Of a stretch of DNA of 7,327 nt, positions 1 to 5,904 are shown one piece after another. The notes under the pieces were generated by a model that was not told the DNA's origin, searched no databases, and worked only from the letters and a program-made list of their open reading frames with translations. The position numbers were made by a program, and so were the translations under genes. How positions within the stretch are numbered: position 1 is the first letter of the stretch; every line of letters starts with the position of its first letter. The DNA comes from Candidatus Hydrogenedentota bacterium (lineage in GTDB: Bacteria > Hydrogenedentota > Hydrogenedentia > Hydrogenedentales > SLHB01), in the NCBI GenBank assembly GCA_023384315.1, contig JAHDWY010000126.1, positions 1,898 through 9,224 on the forward strand, in the 5' to 3' direction.

Positions 1-418
1 GGTCGGGTGGAATGCCGATGCCGCCCTCGCTACCCTGAATGATCCCGCCATCGCCGCCCGTGTCACGCGGCTCGGGTATGTGCCCTCCAATAGTCTCGCC
101 GCCCTGTACTCCGCCGCGGACGCCCTCGTCATTCCCTCCCACTACGAAGGGTTCGGACTTCCCGTGGTGGAGGCCATGACTTGCGGATGCCCGGTCATCA
201 CGTCGAACGTATCCTCACTCCCGGAGGCAGGCGGCGATGCGGCGGTGTACTGCGACCCCGGCGACACGGATTCAATGGCCCAGGCAATCCAGCGGGTGCT
301 AACCGAACCGAACCTGCGATCGCGTATGATAGCGTCGGGTTACGAGCAGGCAAGGCGCTTTTCCTGGCGAAACTGCGCAGAGGCGACTTTCAAGGCCTAT
401 GGGGAGGTCATTTCATGA
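1..418 (+). CDS. Family 4 glycosyltransferase, C-terminal part (5' end outside window)
   Basis: The frame is open from base 2 to a TGA at 416-418, giving 138 residues; the start lies left of the window. An internal GTG at position 80 is not a believable start because the coding frame continues upstream of it with family-like sequence. The fragment is the nucleotide-sugar-binding C-terminal Rossmann half of a GT-B enzyme (GT4). Visible signs are the segment AALYSAADALVIPSHYEGFG followed by the EX7E motif, with the two glutamates at fragment residues 49 and 57, and then the usual TSNVSSLPEAGGDAA stretch. Such enzymes transfer a sugar from an NDP- or GDP-sugar to a growing lipid-linked glycan in the cytoplasm. 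Its last four bases overlap the start of the next glycosyltransferase (ATGA), so the two are probably translationally coupled. The acceptor and sugar cannot be told. The family is near certain; the exact role is unknown. Confidence 0.93.
   Translation, partial: VGWNADAALATLNDPAIAARVTRLGYVPSNSLAALYSAADALVIPSHYEGFGLPVVEAMTCGCPVITSNVSSLPEAGGDAAVYCDPGDTDSMAQAIQRVLTEPNLRSRMIASGYEQARRFSWRNCAEATFKAYGEVIS
403..407 (+). promoter_or_regulatory. Shine-Dalgarno site of the second glycosyltransferase
   Basis: A perfect GGAGG lies seven bases before the ATG at 415, inside the last codons of the preceding gene. It decides the start: the same frame is open back to a TTG at 181, but that extension has no such site, reads through the upstream gene in another frame and is not glycosyltransferase-like. 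Confidence 0.8.
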
Positions 419-1527
419 ACGTGCTGTTCAATGCGTTGCAAGCGGGCAATCGCAGCGGTACGGGCGTCTACACGACCCAGCTTGCGTCGCGCATGCCTTC
501 GATTGCGGGCAGCGACGCGATTACGGTGATTTGGCCGGCCCGATTAGCGTTCCCGCCACAACGCGCGGATGCCGTCGCCCATCTTCAGAAGAAGTCGTTC
601 AACAGCAAAAGCGGCCGAATCCGCTACGATCAATTCGGTATACGCCGCGATATCCGCGCCCTGAATGCCGATGTTGTGCATTACCCTGCCAACGTCGGTA
701 GCGTGCTGCCGTTGCGGAACATGGTCATCACGATTCACGATCTGACCTTCTTCCACAACCCGTCCTGGTACCGGTACGAACGCGCCCACTACTACCGTTG
801 GTCGGTCGCCCGCTCCGCAAAACAGGCAAGCCGCATCATCACAGTTTCCACGGCGAGCGCAAACGAGATCTGCAAGATTCTCGGCGTTCCCGCGGACCGC
901 ATCGACGTGGTCTACAACGGGGTCGACGAGCGCTACACCCCGCGCAACGAGGGGGAGCAGCTCGCCGCCCAGGGCAAGTACCGTCTCCCCAATCCCTACT
1001 TCCTGTTCGTGGGAACCATCGAACCGCGCAAGAACGTGGCGCGGATCATCCAGGCCTGGTCCAGGGTCGCCGGCGATATCAAGGAGGACCTCGTCATCGC
1101 GGGCCGCGAAGGCTGGAAGGTCGGCCCGATCCGGCTCGAAGCTGAACTGGCCGGACAATCGAAGCGCATTCATTTTCCAGGATTCATCGCGGATGACGAT
1201 CTCCCCGCCATCATGAGCGGCGCCACCGCCCTCGTGTACCCCAGCCTGTATGAGGGGTTCGGCATCCCCGTTGCCGAGGCCATGGCCTGCGGCGTTCCCG
1301 TGCTCACCTCCAACGTGTCCAGCCTCCCCGAAGTCGCGGGAGATGCCGCAATCACCGTCGATCCTACCGATGTTGACGGACTCGCGGAGAGTATTCGAAA
1401 ACTTGCCGGCGACGAGGCACTCCGCGCGGACATGTCGGAGAAGGGGCTGACACGGGCAATGCGCTACACGTGGTCTAAGGCCGCCGAGTTGACCCTGGCT
1501 TCGTATCGGAAAGTAATTGGCAACTAA
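415..1527 (+). CDS. Family 4 glycosyltransferase (WbpY/MtfB-like mannosyltransferase type)
   Basis: This is a complete 370-residue GT-B glycosyltransferase, normal in length for GT4. The start ATG at 415 overlaps the previous stop and has a good GGAGG before it. The N-terminal acceptor domain begins MNVLFNALQAGNRSGTGVYT, with the glycine-rich loop near residues 11-17 and an IHDL motif at residues 107-110. The C-terminal donor domain opens with FVGTIEPRKN, whose R205 and K206 are at the usual phosphate-contacting position. It carries the EX7E motif with E280 and E288, followed by TSNVSSLPEVAGDAA. The IHDLTFF and GTIEPRKN wording resembles O-antigen/exopolysaccharide mannosyltransferases such as WbpY, but the sugar is not provable from sequence. 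It shares its whole C-terminal signature with the fragment upstream, so the two are probably paralogues adding successive sugars. It should act in the cytoplasm or at the inner membrane face. Confidence 0.95.
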   Translation: MNVLFNALQAGNRSGTGVYTTQLASRMPSIAGSDAITVIWPARLAFPPQRADAVAHLQKKSFNSKSGRIRYDQFGIRRDIRALNADVVHYPANVGSVLPLRNMVITIHDLTFFHNPSWYRYERAHYYRWSVARSAKQASRIITVSTASANEICKILGVPADRIDVVYNGVDERYTPRNEGEQLAAQGKYRLPNPYFLFVGTIEPRKNVARIIQAWSRVAGDIKEDLVIAGREGWKVGPIRLEAELAGQSKRIHFPGFIADDDLPAIMSGATALVYPSLYEGFGIPVAEAMACGVPVLTSNVSSLPEVAGDAAITVDPTDVDGLAESIRKLAGDEALRADMSEKGLTRAMRYTWSKAAELTLASYRKVIGN

Positions 1528-1552
1528 ACGGGAGGCTTGGCAAGGCGAAGCA

Positions 1553-2653
1553 GTGAAAATTGTTCACATCTACAAAGATTTCGATCCCCCGGTACACGGC
1601 GGCATGGAACATCACATGGCCCTCATGTGCCGGTTCCAGCGGCAATGGGCCGAGGTGAGCGCCCTCACATGCAGCCGCTCCAGACAGACCCGCATGGTTG
1701 ACCGGGATGGCACCTCCGTCACGGAAGTCGCCGAATGGGGACGTTTTCAGAGCGCTCCCGTATCGCCGGGATTCCCCTGGCATATGCGCCGCATCCACGC
1801 CGACGTAGTCATCGTCCACGTTCCCAATCCGACCGCCGAGATCGGCTGGCTCGTCTCGCGCCCTGAGGCGCATCTCGTGGTTCGCTATCAGAGCGACGTC
1901 ATACGGCAGGCGAGCGCCATGCGCTACTACGCGCCGATCCAACGCCGGTTCCTGGATAGGGCCGAGATCATTATCACCACGTCACAGCAGTACCTCGAAA
2001 CATCGACTACCCTGGAGCCGTTCAAGGATCGCTGCCGCATCATTCCGTTAGGTATTCTCCCGGAAGATTTCATCCATCCGGGCGACGATACGATTGCGGA
2101 ATTGCACCAGCGTTACGGCGGAGCATATGTCCTCTTCAGCGGACGCCACCGGTACTACAAAGGCCTCGAAAATCTGGTCCGCGCGTCGAAGCGCATTCAA
2201 GCACCCGTTGTAATCGCCGGCGACGGCCCGGAACGAAACGCTTGCGAAGCCCTCGCCAAGGAACTCGAAGCCCCCGTCCACTTCGCGGGCGCCCTGACCC
2301 GTGAGGATCTCATCGCCCACCTCCATGGATGCGAAGTCTTCGCCTTTCCGTCGGTCGCGCGCAGTGAGGCCTACGGCATTGCCATGCTCGAAGCCCACGC
2401 CTGCGGCAAACCGGTCGTCGCGACCACCCTCGGGACCGGCGTGGAGTTCGTCAATCTCCACAACCAGACGGGGCTCAACGTCCCGCCCCGCGACCCCGTG
2501 GCCCTCGCCGAGGCCATCAACATCCTCCTCGAAAACCCCGAGCAACGCCGCGCTATGGGCGAGTTCGCGCGGCGGCGGGTGGAAACGGAGTTGCACGCCG
2601 AGCACATCGCACGGAGAGAGTTCGAGGTCTATCGGGAGATCGCGGGGGAATAG
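1553..2653 (+). CDS. Family 4 glycosyltransferase, third of the operon
   Basis: The GTG at 1553 gives 366 residues starting VKIVHIYKDFDPPVHGG, the typical first beta strand and glycine loop of GT4 enzymes. A TTG at 1517 in the same frame would add 12 residues unlike the family and would overlap the preceding gene, so I prefer GTG. AAGGCG at 1542-1547 is a modest ribosome site for it; the better GGAGG at 1531-1535 is too far away at 17 nt. The N-terminal domain has GGMEHHM at residues 16-22. The donor domain carries FSGRHRYYKG with R198 and K203, IAGDGPE, and the EX7E motif as SEAYGIAMLE with E272 and E280. The SEA(Y/F)G variant instead of EGFG sets it apart from the other two copies and suggests a different subfamily and possibly a different sugar. 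The gene lies 25 nt after the previous stop and ends the + strand run. Confidence 0.93.
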   Translation: MKIVHIYKDFDPPVHGGMEHHMALMCRFQRQWAEVSALTCSRSRQTRMVDRDGTSVTEVAEWGRFQSAPVSPGFPWHMRRIHADVVIVHVPNPTAEIGWLVSRPEAHLVVRYQSDVIRQASAMRYYAPIQRRFLDRAEIIITTSQQYLETSTTLEPFKDRCRIIPLGILPEDFIHPGDDTIAELHQRYGGAYVLFSGRHRYYKGLENLVRASKRIQAPVVIAGDGPERNACEALAKELEAPVHFAGALTREDLIAHLHGCEVFAFPSVARSEAYGIAMLEAHACGKPVVATTLGTGVEFVNLHNQTGLNVPPRDPVALAEAINILLENPEQRRAMGEFARRRVETELHAEHIARREFEVYREIAGE

Positions 2654-2708
2654 GGCGTATCGGACAATTGGGGGCTGTGCGATTTGGCGCGACTCCTGGC
2701 CAAAACCC

Positions 2709-2743
2709 AATCCGAAATCCGAAATCCGAAATCCGAAATCCGA
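2709..2743 (+). repeat. Five tandem copies of the heptamer AATCCGA
   Basis: There are five uninterrupted, identical 7-nt units with no spacers. The number of units in such an array could vary between strains through slippage. This is a microsatellite-like part of the larger element, not a CRISPR array. Confidence 0.95.
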
Positions 2744-2965
2744 AACAAATTCGAATCACCAAATTCCAAAACGAGTATCGCGTTGGGGGACCAAGGCCAT
2801 CGTGGGCCGAGTGCGGATTGACCGTCAGACGACTTGGGGAGACGCCCTGCCAAAAGTCGACAAACTCCTGCAACGTCGAATCACCTATCGCCCGCTGAAC
2901 TCTTCTTTTCCCCGTTTCGAAAACTGGGATTTATTTCGGATATTGTGCTTCGGATTCCGGATTTG
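2709..2965. repeat. MITE-like element with AATCCGA tandem arm and inverted right arm
   Basis: The left arm (2709-2775) begins with five exact tandem copies of AATCCGA (2709-2743) and continues with AACAAATTCGAATCACC and a tail ending AAAACGAG. The right arm (2911-2965), read on the - strand, gives AAATCCGGAATCCGAAGCAC, then ATCCGAAATAAATC and a tail ending CGAAACGGG. The two arms therefore match as imperfect terminal inverted repeats of about 55-65 nt, and could fold into one long stem. About 135 nt lie between them, GC-richer than the arms and without an ORF I would trust. No transposase is present, so movement would have to be in trans. Similar AATCCGAA/TTCGGATT elements are, as I recall, frequent in Planctomycetota and related environmental genomes. 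The inverted arms are visible directly; mobility is inference. Confidence 0.75.
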
Positions 2966-3014
2966 ACCACAGCACTATTGCGCTGAGTCTTATTCCCGCC
3001 TCGCCGCACCGGCT

Positions 3015-4226
3015 TCATTCCCCGATCACCCGAATCCCTTCGCAACCATCCCCTTGCTCGACCAGCCGCTCCAGTTGCACACCGTCACCGCCGCGAATCA
3101 TCGCATCGCGCGTGCGCTTCAGCAGAATCTGCGCAGCGCCTTCGGGATCCTGCTCCGCGCGCAGCGTGTCCAACCGGACATCTTCCACATCATCCGCCAC
3201 GATCGCAGGGCGCAAATCAGGCGTTTCGTATCGCAGGTCGATGTCTCGCAGATACGCGCCCTGCACATGCCGCAGGTAGAGCCCGTACGCGGGCAGGGTT
3301 CCGAACATGGTCGATTCCGGATACTGGTCTTCCACCTCCGGCACCTCCGCGGCAGCATGCTCCAAGGTGCCTCCGCCAACAAAAGCGATCCGAATGTTGG
3401 AAAATGTCAGGCCTTCGATCGCATGCCCCGGAATCCCTGCGATCGAACAACCCGTGATGCTCGCCCCCGTCGCGACCACGTTGCTGATGGACACGTCACG
3501 CATCACGCCCACCGGCCGTTTCGGATCGCCTTCCTTGGGCGGGCGGGCGCGGTTGCCGAGGCGCAGGAAGATCGGCGCCGTCGTGCCTTCAATGACCATG
3601 TTCGAAATAGAAATCCGTTCCATTGTTCCGCCGTCGACGATCTCCAGCGCAATTCCGGCCAACCCTTCGGCCCGTCCCGCAAGCACTTCCGGCGCTTGCG
3701 AACGCTGAATCACGCAGTTGCTGATCGTGATGTCCTTGAATCCGCCCGACGATTCAGTCCCCGCTTTGAGGGCGTTGCAGTGTGATCGCAATACGCAGTT
3801 CGTAATCGTCACGTGCTCCGTCGGATCAGCCCCCGTGCTTTTCAAGGTCAACGCGTCGTCGTCGCTGTCGCCAAAACAGTCGCTCACGATCACGTTCCGG
3901 CAACTGTCGATGTCAATCATGTCGTTGTTCTTGCAGCCGTGGTTGTAGACGTTAAGGTTCTGCAGCGTGACGAAATCGCAATTGAGATACTGCTGCATCC
4001 ACATGGCGGAATTGCGAAGGAACAATCCTTCCACGCGCACGTTCCGGCAACTGATGAGCCGAATCAGGTAGGGCCGGTTGAAGTAGCGCGATTCCGGCGT
4101 ATAGCGGCCTTCGGCTTTATACGCCTCAGCAATCTCTGCCAATTCTTCTTCCGTGGCCACGTTGTCGCGAAAATGGACTCCCTGTCCGTCGATCGTGCCC
4201 ATCCCCGTAATGGCCACGTCCTCCAA
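3015..4226 (-). CDS. C-terminal fragment of the GH28-like protein (catalytic beta-helix)
   Basis: The frame is open from the frameshift (about 4269) to a TGA at 3015-3017. The first start-like codon is a TTG at 4224-4226, which gives 403 residues but has no convincing ribosome site. Repeated coils of the form ISNCVI/ITNCVL mark a parallel beta-helix. Candidate catalytic positions are D102 within NNDMIDIDSC, the D122-D124 run in GDSDDDALTLKS, and H149 in RSHCNALKAGTES. In classic GH28 enzymes these are NTD, DD and GHG, and an RIK motif follows; here NTD is NND, GHG is SHC and no RIK is seen. Towards the end, PAYGLYLRHVQGAYLRDIDL and the RPAIVADDVEDVRLD coil match the C-terminal end usual in this bacterial subgroup. 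Substrate could be pectin-like or another acidic glycan; this is not resolved. Confidence 0.75.
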   Translation of the reverse strand: MEDVAITGMGTIDGQGVHFRDNVATEEELAEIAEAYKAEGRYTPESRYFNRPYLIRLISCRNVRVEGLFLRNSAMWMQQYLNCDFVTLQNLNVYNHGCKNNDMIDIDSCRNVIVSDCFGDSDDDALTLKSTGADPTEHVTITNCVLRSHCNALKAGTESSGGFKDITISNCVIQRSQAPEVLAGRAEGLAGIALEIVDGGTMERISISNMVIEGTTAPIFLRLGNRARPPKEGDPKRPVGVMRDVSISNVVATGASITGCSIAGIPGHAIEGLTFSNIRIAFVGGGTLEHAAAEVPEVEDQYPESTMFGTLPAYGLYLRHVQGAYLRDIDLRYETPDLRPAIVADDVEDVRLDTLRAEQDPEGAAQILLKRTRDAMIRGGDGVQLERLVEQGDGCEGIRVIGE

Positions 4227-4263
4227 CCCTTCACCCCAGATCAGGGCCCGCGCCGTGTACCGG

Positions 4264-4557
4264 TCAGTCGGCGATATCCGTGCTGCCCAGCAGGGTCGCG
4301 GCGTGGTCCACGCGCAGGTGTACCCGGCTCTTTAGATACAGCGTCCCCGTGACAAACTGCCCCGGCGGAATCACCACCGTACCGCCTTCCGCTGCGGCGC
4401 ATTCGTCAATGGCCCGCTGAATCGCTTGCGTATTCAGTGTGGCGCCATCGCCCACGGCACCGTATTCAGTAACGTCGTAGACCCCTGCGCCGTACGCGGT
4501 CGACGCGGCGAATGCAACGACGACGATACCTGTAATTCCGTAACAAAACGTGTTCAT
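4264..4557 (-). CDS. N-terminal fragment of the GH28-like protein, with signal peptide
   Basis: This 97-residue frame starts at ATG (4555-4557), with GAAGGGGG six bases before it. Residues 1-23 form a hydrophobic export signal (ITGIVVVAFAASTAYGA) with likely cleavage near AYGA-G; its n-region has no lysine or arginine, which is unusual. After it, VYDVTEYGAVGDGATLNTQA (27-46) is the standard opening of the pectate-lyase-3/GH28 superfamily. It is followed by GGTVVIPPGQFVTGTLYLKS and the first beta-helix coil, ending LLGSTDIAD at the TGA. Alone it is too short to fold as an enzyme. If translated as is, it would be an exported stub. Confidence 0.7.
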   Translation of the reverse strand: MNTFCYGITGIVVVAFAASTAYGAGVYDVTEYGAVGDGATLNTQAIQRAIDECAAAEGGTVVIPPGQFVTGTLYLKSRVHLRVDHAATLLGSTDIAD

Positions 4558-4563
4558 CGCCTA

Positions 4564-4571
4564 CCCCCTTC
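4564..4571 (-). promoter_or_regulatory. Ribosome binding site of the GH28-like gene
   Basis: Read on the - strand this is GAAGGGGG, six bases before the ATG at 4557. It supports that start and shows the translation signal of the broken gene is intact. Confidence 0.65.
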
Positions 4572-4583
4572 TTTTGGTCCACG

Positions 4584-4638
4584 TTGTGGTGCAGGCTTCC
4601 GCCCTGCTCTTTTCGCAGGCTGGAAGCCTGCGCCACAA
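4584..4638. repeat. 24-bp imperfect palindrome (REP-like, GCAGGCTTCC type)
   Basis: The left arm 4584-4607 and right arm 4615-4638 are reverse complements over 24 bases with three mismatches, separated by the 7-nt loop TCTTTTC. Each arm can also fold on its own: the right arm holds GCAGGCT-GGA-AGCCTGC (seven pairs, three-base loop), and the left holds GCAGG...CCTGC. The whole can thus form a hairpin, a cruciform or two small hairpins. Palindromes around GTGGCGCAGGCTTCC are, as I recall, dispersed in several environmental PVC-type genomes, so this is probably one copy of a repeat family. It sits between two divergent gene starts, so it is unlikely to serve simply as an operon-end terminator. 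Confidence 0.8.
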
Positions 4639-4761
4639 AGCGCGCCAGTGAAGTTCGACGATGCTGCATGCCATCGCCGGACTACCACACGATCATGGAA
4701 ATGCCCGCCAAACTTGTGTATCAATGATGGCTTCCGTTTCGGGGAAGATACAAACCGGCGT

Positions 4762-4766
4762 GGGAG
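4762..4766 (+). promoter_or_regulatory. Ribosome binding site of the phosphotransferase gene
   Basis: GGGAG ends four bases before the ATG at 4771. It favours that ATG over earlier in-frame codons, which lie in the palindrome region and encode nothing membrane-like. Confidence 0.6.
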
Positions 4767-4770
4767 CCCC

Positions 4771-5904
4771 ATGACTGACTGGCAGGTGAACTGGTACTCC
4801 ATCTTCGCGTACGCGCTGGGGATCTCCTTTCTGGCGTCCGCAATCGTCACCCATATCGTCCGGCTTCTTGCCATCCGCTGGGGAATCTACGATCATCCCG
4901 GCGAGCGGAAGATGCAAGTCGAGCCCGTGCCGCTTCTCGGCGGTGTCGCCATCGTCGTCACCTTCTATGGCGTCATCGCTTTCAACCTGCTGATGCTGAT
5001 TCCCGTCCAGCAATTCGGCTTCACGTGGCTTGCCGATCACGTGCTCCACTTTCTTGGGAAGGGCCAGGACGTGGTCTGGAAACTCGGCGGCCTGGCCGTG
5101 GGCGGCCTCATCGTCTTCGCCCTAGGCGTTGTCGACGACCTGAAAACCCTTGGCCCCGAAAAGAAACTGGTCGGCCAGGTCGCGGCGTCCCTCGTGCTGG
5201 TGCTGTCCGGCGTTCGCCTGGACCTTTTTAACGACATCGTTCCACAGCCGCTGGCAACGATTTTCGGATCGCTGGCCGCCATGTTCTGGGTCATCATGAT
5301 GATGAATGCCATGAACTTCCTGGACAACATGGACGGCCTCAGCGCGGGCATCTCCCTCATTGCGGCCCTGTCTTTCTTTGCTTGTTTCCTCCCCAGCGGC
5401 CAAACCTTCGTGTGCGTGCTGCTGCTGGTCTTCGCCGGGTCCGTGGCGGGGTTTCTTTACCACAATTTCAATCCGGCGCGGATTTACATGGGCGATGCGG
5501 GTTCGATGTTCTGCGGCTACATTCTGGCCACCGTCGCCTTGCTCGGCACGTTCTACACCGCCGATGCGACCCCTTCCCGCGTGGCCCTGGCTGCTCCATT
5601 CCTCGCCCTCAGCGTGCCCATCTTCGACACGTCCAGCGTCGTGTTCATCCGCTGGCGCCGCGGCGAGTCCATCATGAAAGGAGACAAACGCCATTTCTCG
5701 CACCGCCTCGTCGAGATTGGCATGTCGCCGCGCCAAGCGGTGGAGTTCATTTATCTCGTGGGCTTTGTATCGGGCCTGGGCGCCGTGCTTTTGCCCCACG
5801 TCTCCACAATGGGTACCATGCTCGTCGTTGCCCAAACCATCGGCCTGTACAGCCTCATCGTATTGCTCATGATCCCCGCCAACGGGAGACGCAAAGCGCC
5901 GTGA
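4771..5904 (+). CDS. WecA/TagO/MraY-family undecaprenyl-phosphate sugar-1-phosphate transferase
   Basis: This is a complete 377-residue polytopic inner-membrane protein with about 11 hydrophobic segments (first near residues 9-31, last near 345-368). The family moves a sugar-1-phosphate, usually GlcNAc-1-P, from a UDP-sugar to undecaprenyl phosphate, the first step of many surface glycans. All signature loops are present in order: DHPGERKM (41-48) leading to VPLLGG (53-58), GVVDD with D122 and D123, NAMNFLDNMDGLSAG (179-193), IYMGDAGS (238-245) and the C-terminal KRHFSHRL (306-313), whose two histidines are the family's HxxH-type motif. The LDNMDGL wording and lack of MraY-specific features favour a WecA/TagO-like enzyme for a surface polymer over peptidoglycan MraY, but the sugar is not proven. 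Its stop overlaps the next gene's GTG, indicating coupled expression with the polymerase/ligase. Confidence 0.93.
   Translation: MTDWQVNWYSIFAYALGISFLASAIVTHIVRLLAIRWGIYDHPGERKMQVEPVPLLGGVAIVVTFYGVIAFNLLMLIPVQQFGFTWLADHVLHFLGKGQDVVWKLGGLAVGGLIVFALGVVDDLKTLGPEKKLVGQVAASLVLVLSGVRLDLFNDIVPQPLATIFGSLAAMFWVIMMMNAMNFLDNMDGLSAGISLIAALSFFACFLPSGQTFVCVLLLVFAGSVAGFLYHNFNPARIYMGDAGSMFCGYILATVALLGTFYTADATPSRVALAAPFLALSVPIFDTSSVVFIRWRRGESIMKGDKRHFSHRLVEIGMSPRQAVEFIYLVGFVSGLGAVLLPHVSTMGTMLVVAQTIGLYSLIVLLMIPANGRRKAP

Larger units (their letters stand above)
2654..3014. other. Intergenic gap between convergent genes
   Basis: This 361-nt stretch separates the stop of the third glycosyltransferase from the stop of the GH28-like gene on the other strand. 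Most of it is the repeat element at 2709-2965. Outside the element, the only structures seen are weak: TTGGC/GCCAA near 2685-2704 and a six-base-pair stem with one mismatch near 2969-2984. Neither is followed by a clear T-run, so I do not call a terminator. Open frames crossing this region consist of translated repeat (PKSEIRN and GFRISDF patterns) and are not genes. Confidence 0.7.
3015..4557 (-). pseudogene. Secreted GH28-like (polygalacturonase-type) beta-helix gene with a frameshift
   Basis: Two reading frames on the - strand form one family-length protein. The N-terminal frame ends at a TGA (4264-4266) just after LLGSTDIAD. The following frame continues immediately with RYTARALIWGEGLEDVAITG, exactly where GH28-like proteins continue (a STDxADY segment, then RALIxG). 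The total length of 1543 nt is one more than a multiple of three. One extra base or two missing bases near 4262-4270 therefore explains the break; restoring two bases would give ...ADYDRYTARAL. The intact product would be about 513-514 residues: signal peptide, a pectate-lyase-type N-terminal segment, then a right-handed beta-helix. Enzymes of this group cut pectin-like or other uronic-acid polysaccharides outside the cytoplasm. Both halves keep normal codon patterns with no other lesions, so the change is either very recent or a sequencing/assembly error. Confidence 0.8.
4558..4770. other. Divergent intergenic region
   Basis: These 213 nt must hold the promoters for both the GH28-like gene (leftward) and the phosphotransferase operon (rightward). 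I see no convincing -35/-10 pair on either strand; TGTGTATCAAT at 4716-4726 is the only AT-rich candidate for the rightward promoter and is weak. The dominant structure is the palindrome at 4584-4638. The frame of the rightward gene happens to be open through most of the region, but it reads the palindrome (AGWKPAPQ pattern) and is not coding. Confidence 0.55.

Noticed and set aside
181..414. N-terminal extension of the second glycosyltransferase to a TTG at 181
   Set aside because: It would overlap the upstream GT4 gene in another frame. The ATG at 415 has a proper GGAGG and begins with the expected first beta strand.
544..1173. A 209-codon open frame on the - strand inside the second glycosyltransferase
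   Set aside because: It lies wholly antisense to a clear GT4 gene. Its composition is what GC-rich third positions produce on the other strand, and it has no recognisable domain.
2709..2743. Possible CRISPR-like array
   Set aside because: The units are only 7 nt and directly adjacent, with no spacers and no cas genes.
2301..2966. A 221-codon + strand frame running from the third glycosyltransferase into the repeat
   Set aside because: Its first half is out of frame with the real gene, and its second half is translated AATCCGA repeat ending in an FGFRI pattern, a common false gene call on this repeat type.
3054..3785. A 243-codon open frame on the + strand across the GH28-like gene
   Set aside because: The - strand frame has clear beta-helix coils and active-site motifs. 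The + strand product is rich in R, H and Q with no family signal.
4258..4275. Programmed +1 frameshift or selenocysteine readthrough at the TGA
   Set aside because: There is no SD-like element at the right distance and no slippery codon as in prfB. Reading through the TGA would stay in the wrong frame, so selenocysteine cannot restore the protein.
4426..4770. N-terminal extension of the phosphotransferase by 115 codons
   Set aside because: The extension reads across the palindrome and antisense to the GH28-like start. The ATG at 4771 has a nearby GGGAG and gives the normal family length.
5122..5835. A 237-codon - strand frame across the phosphotransferase
   Set aside because: It is the antisense shadow of a membrane-protein gene whose signature motifs are all on the + strand.
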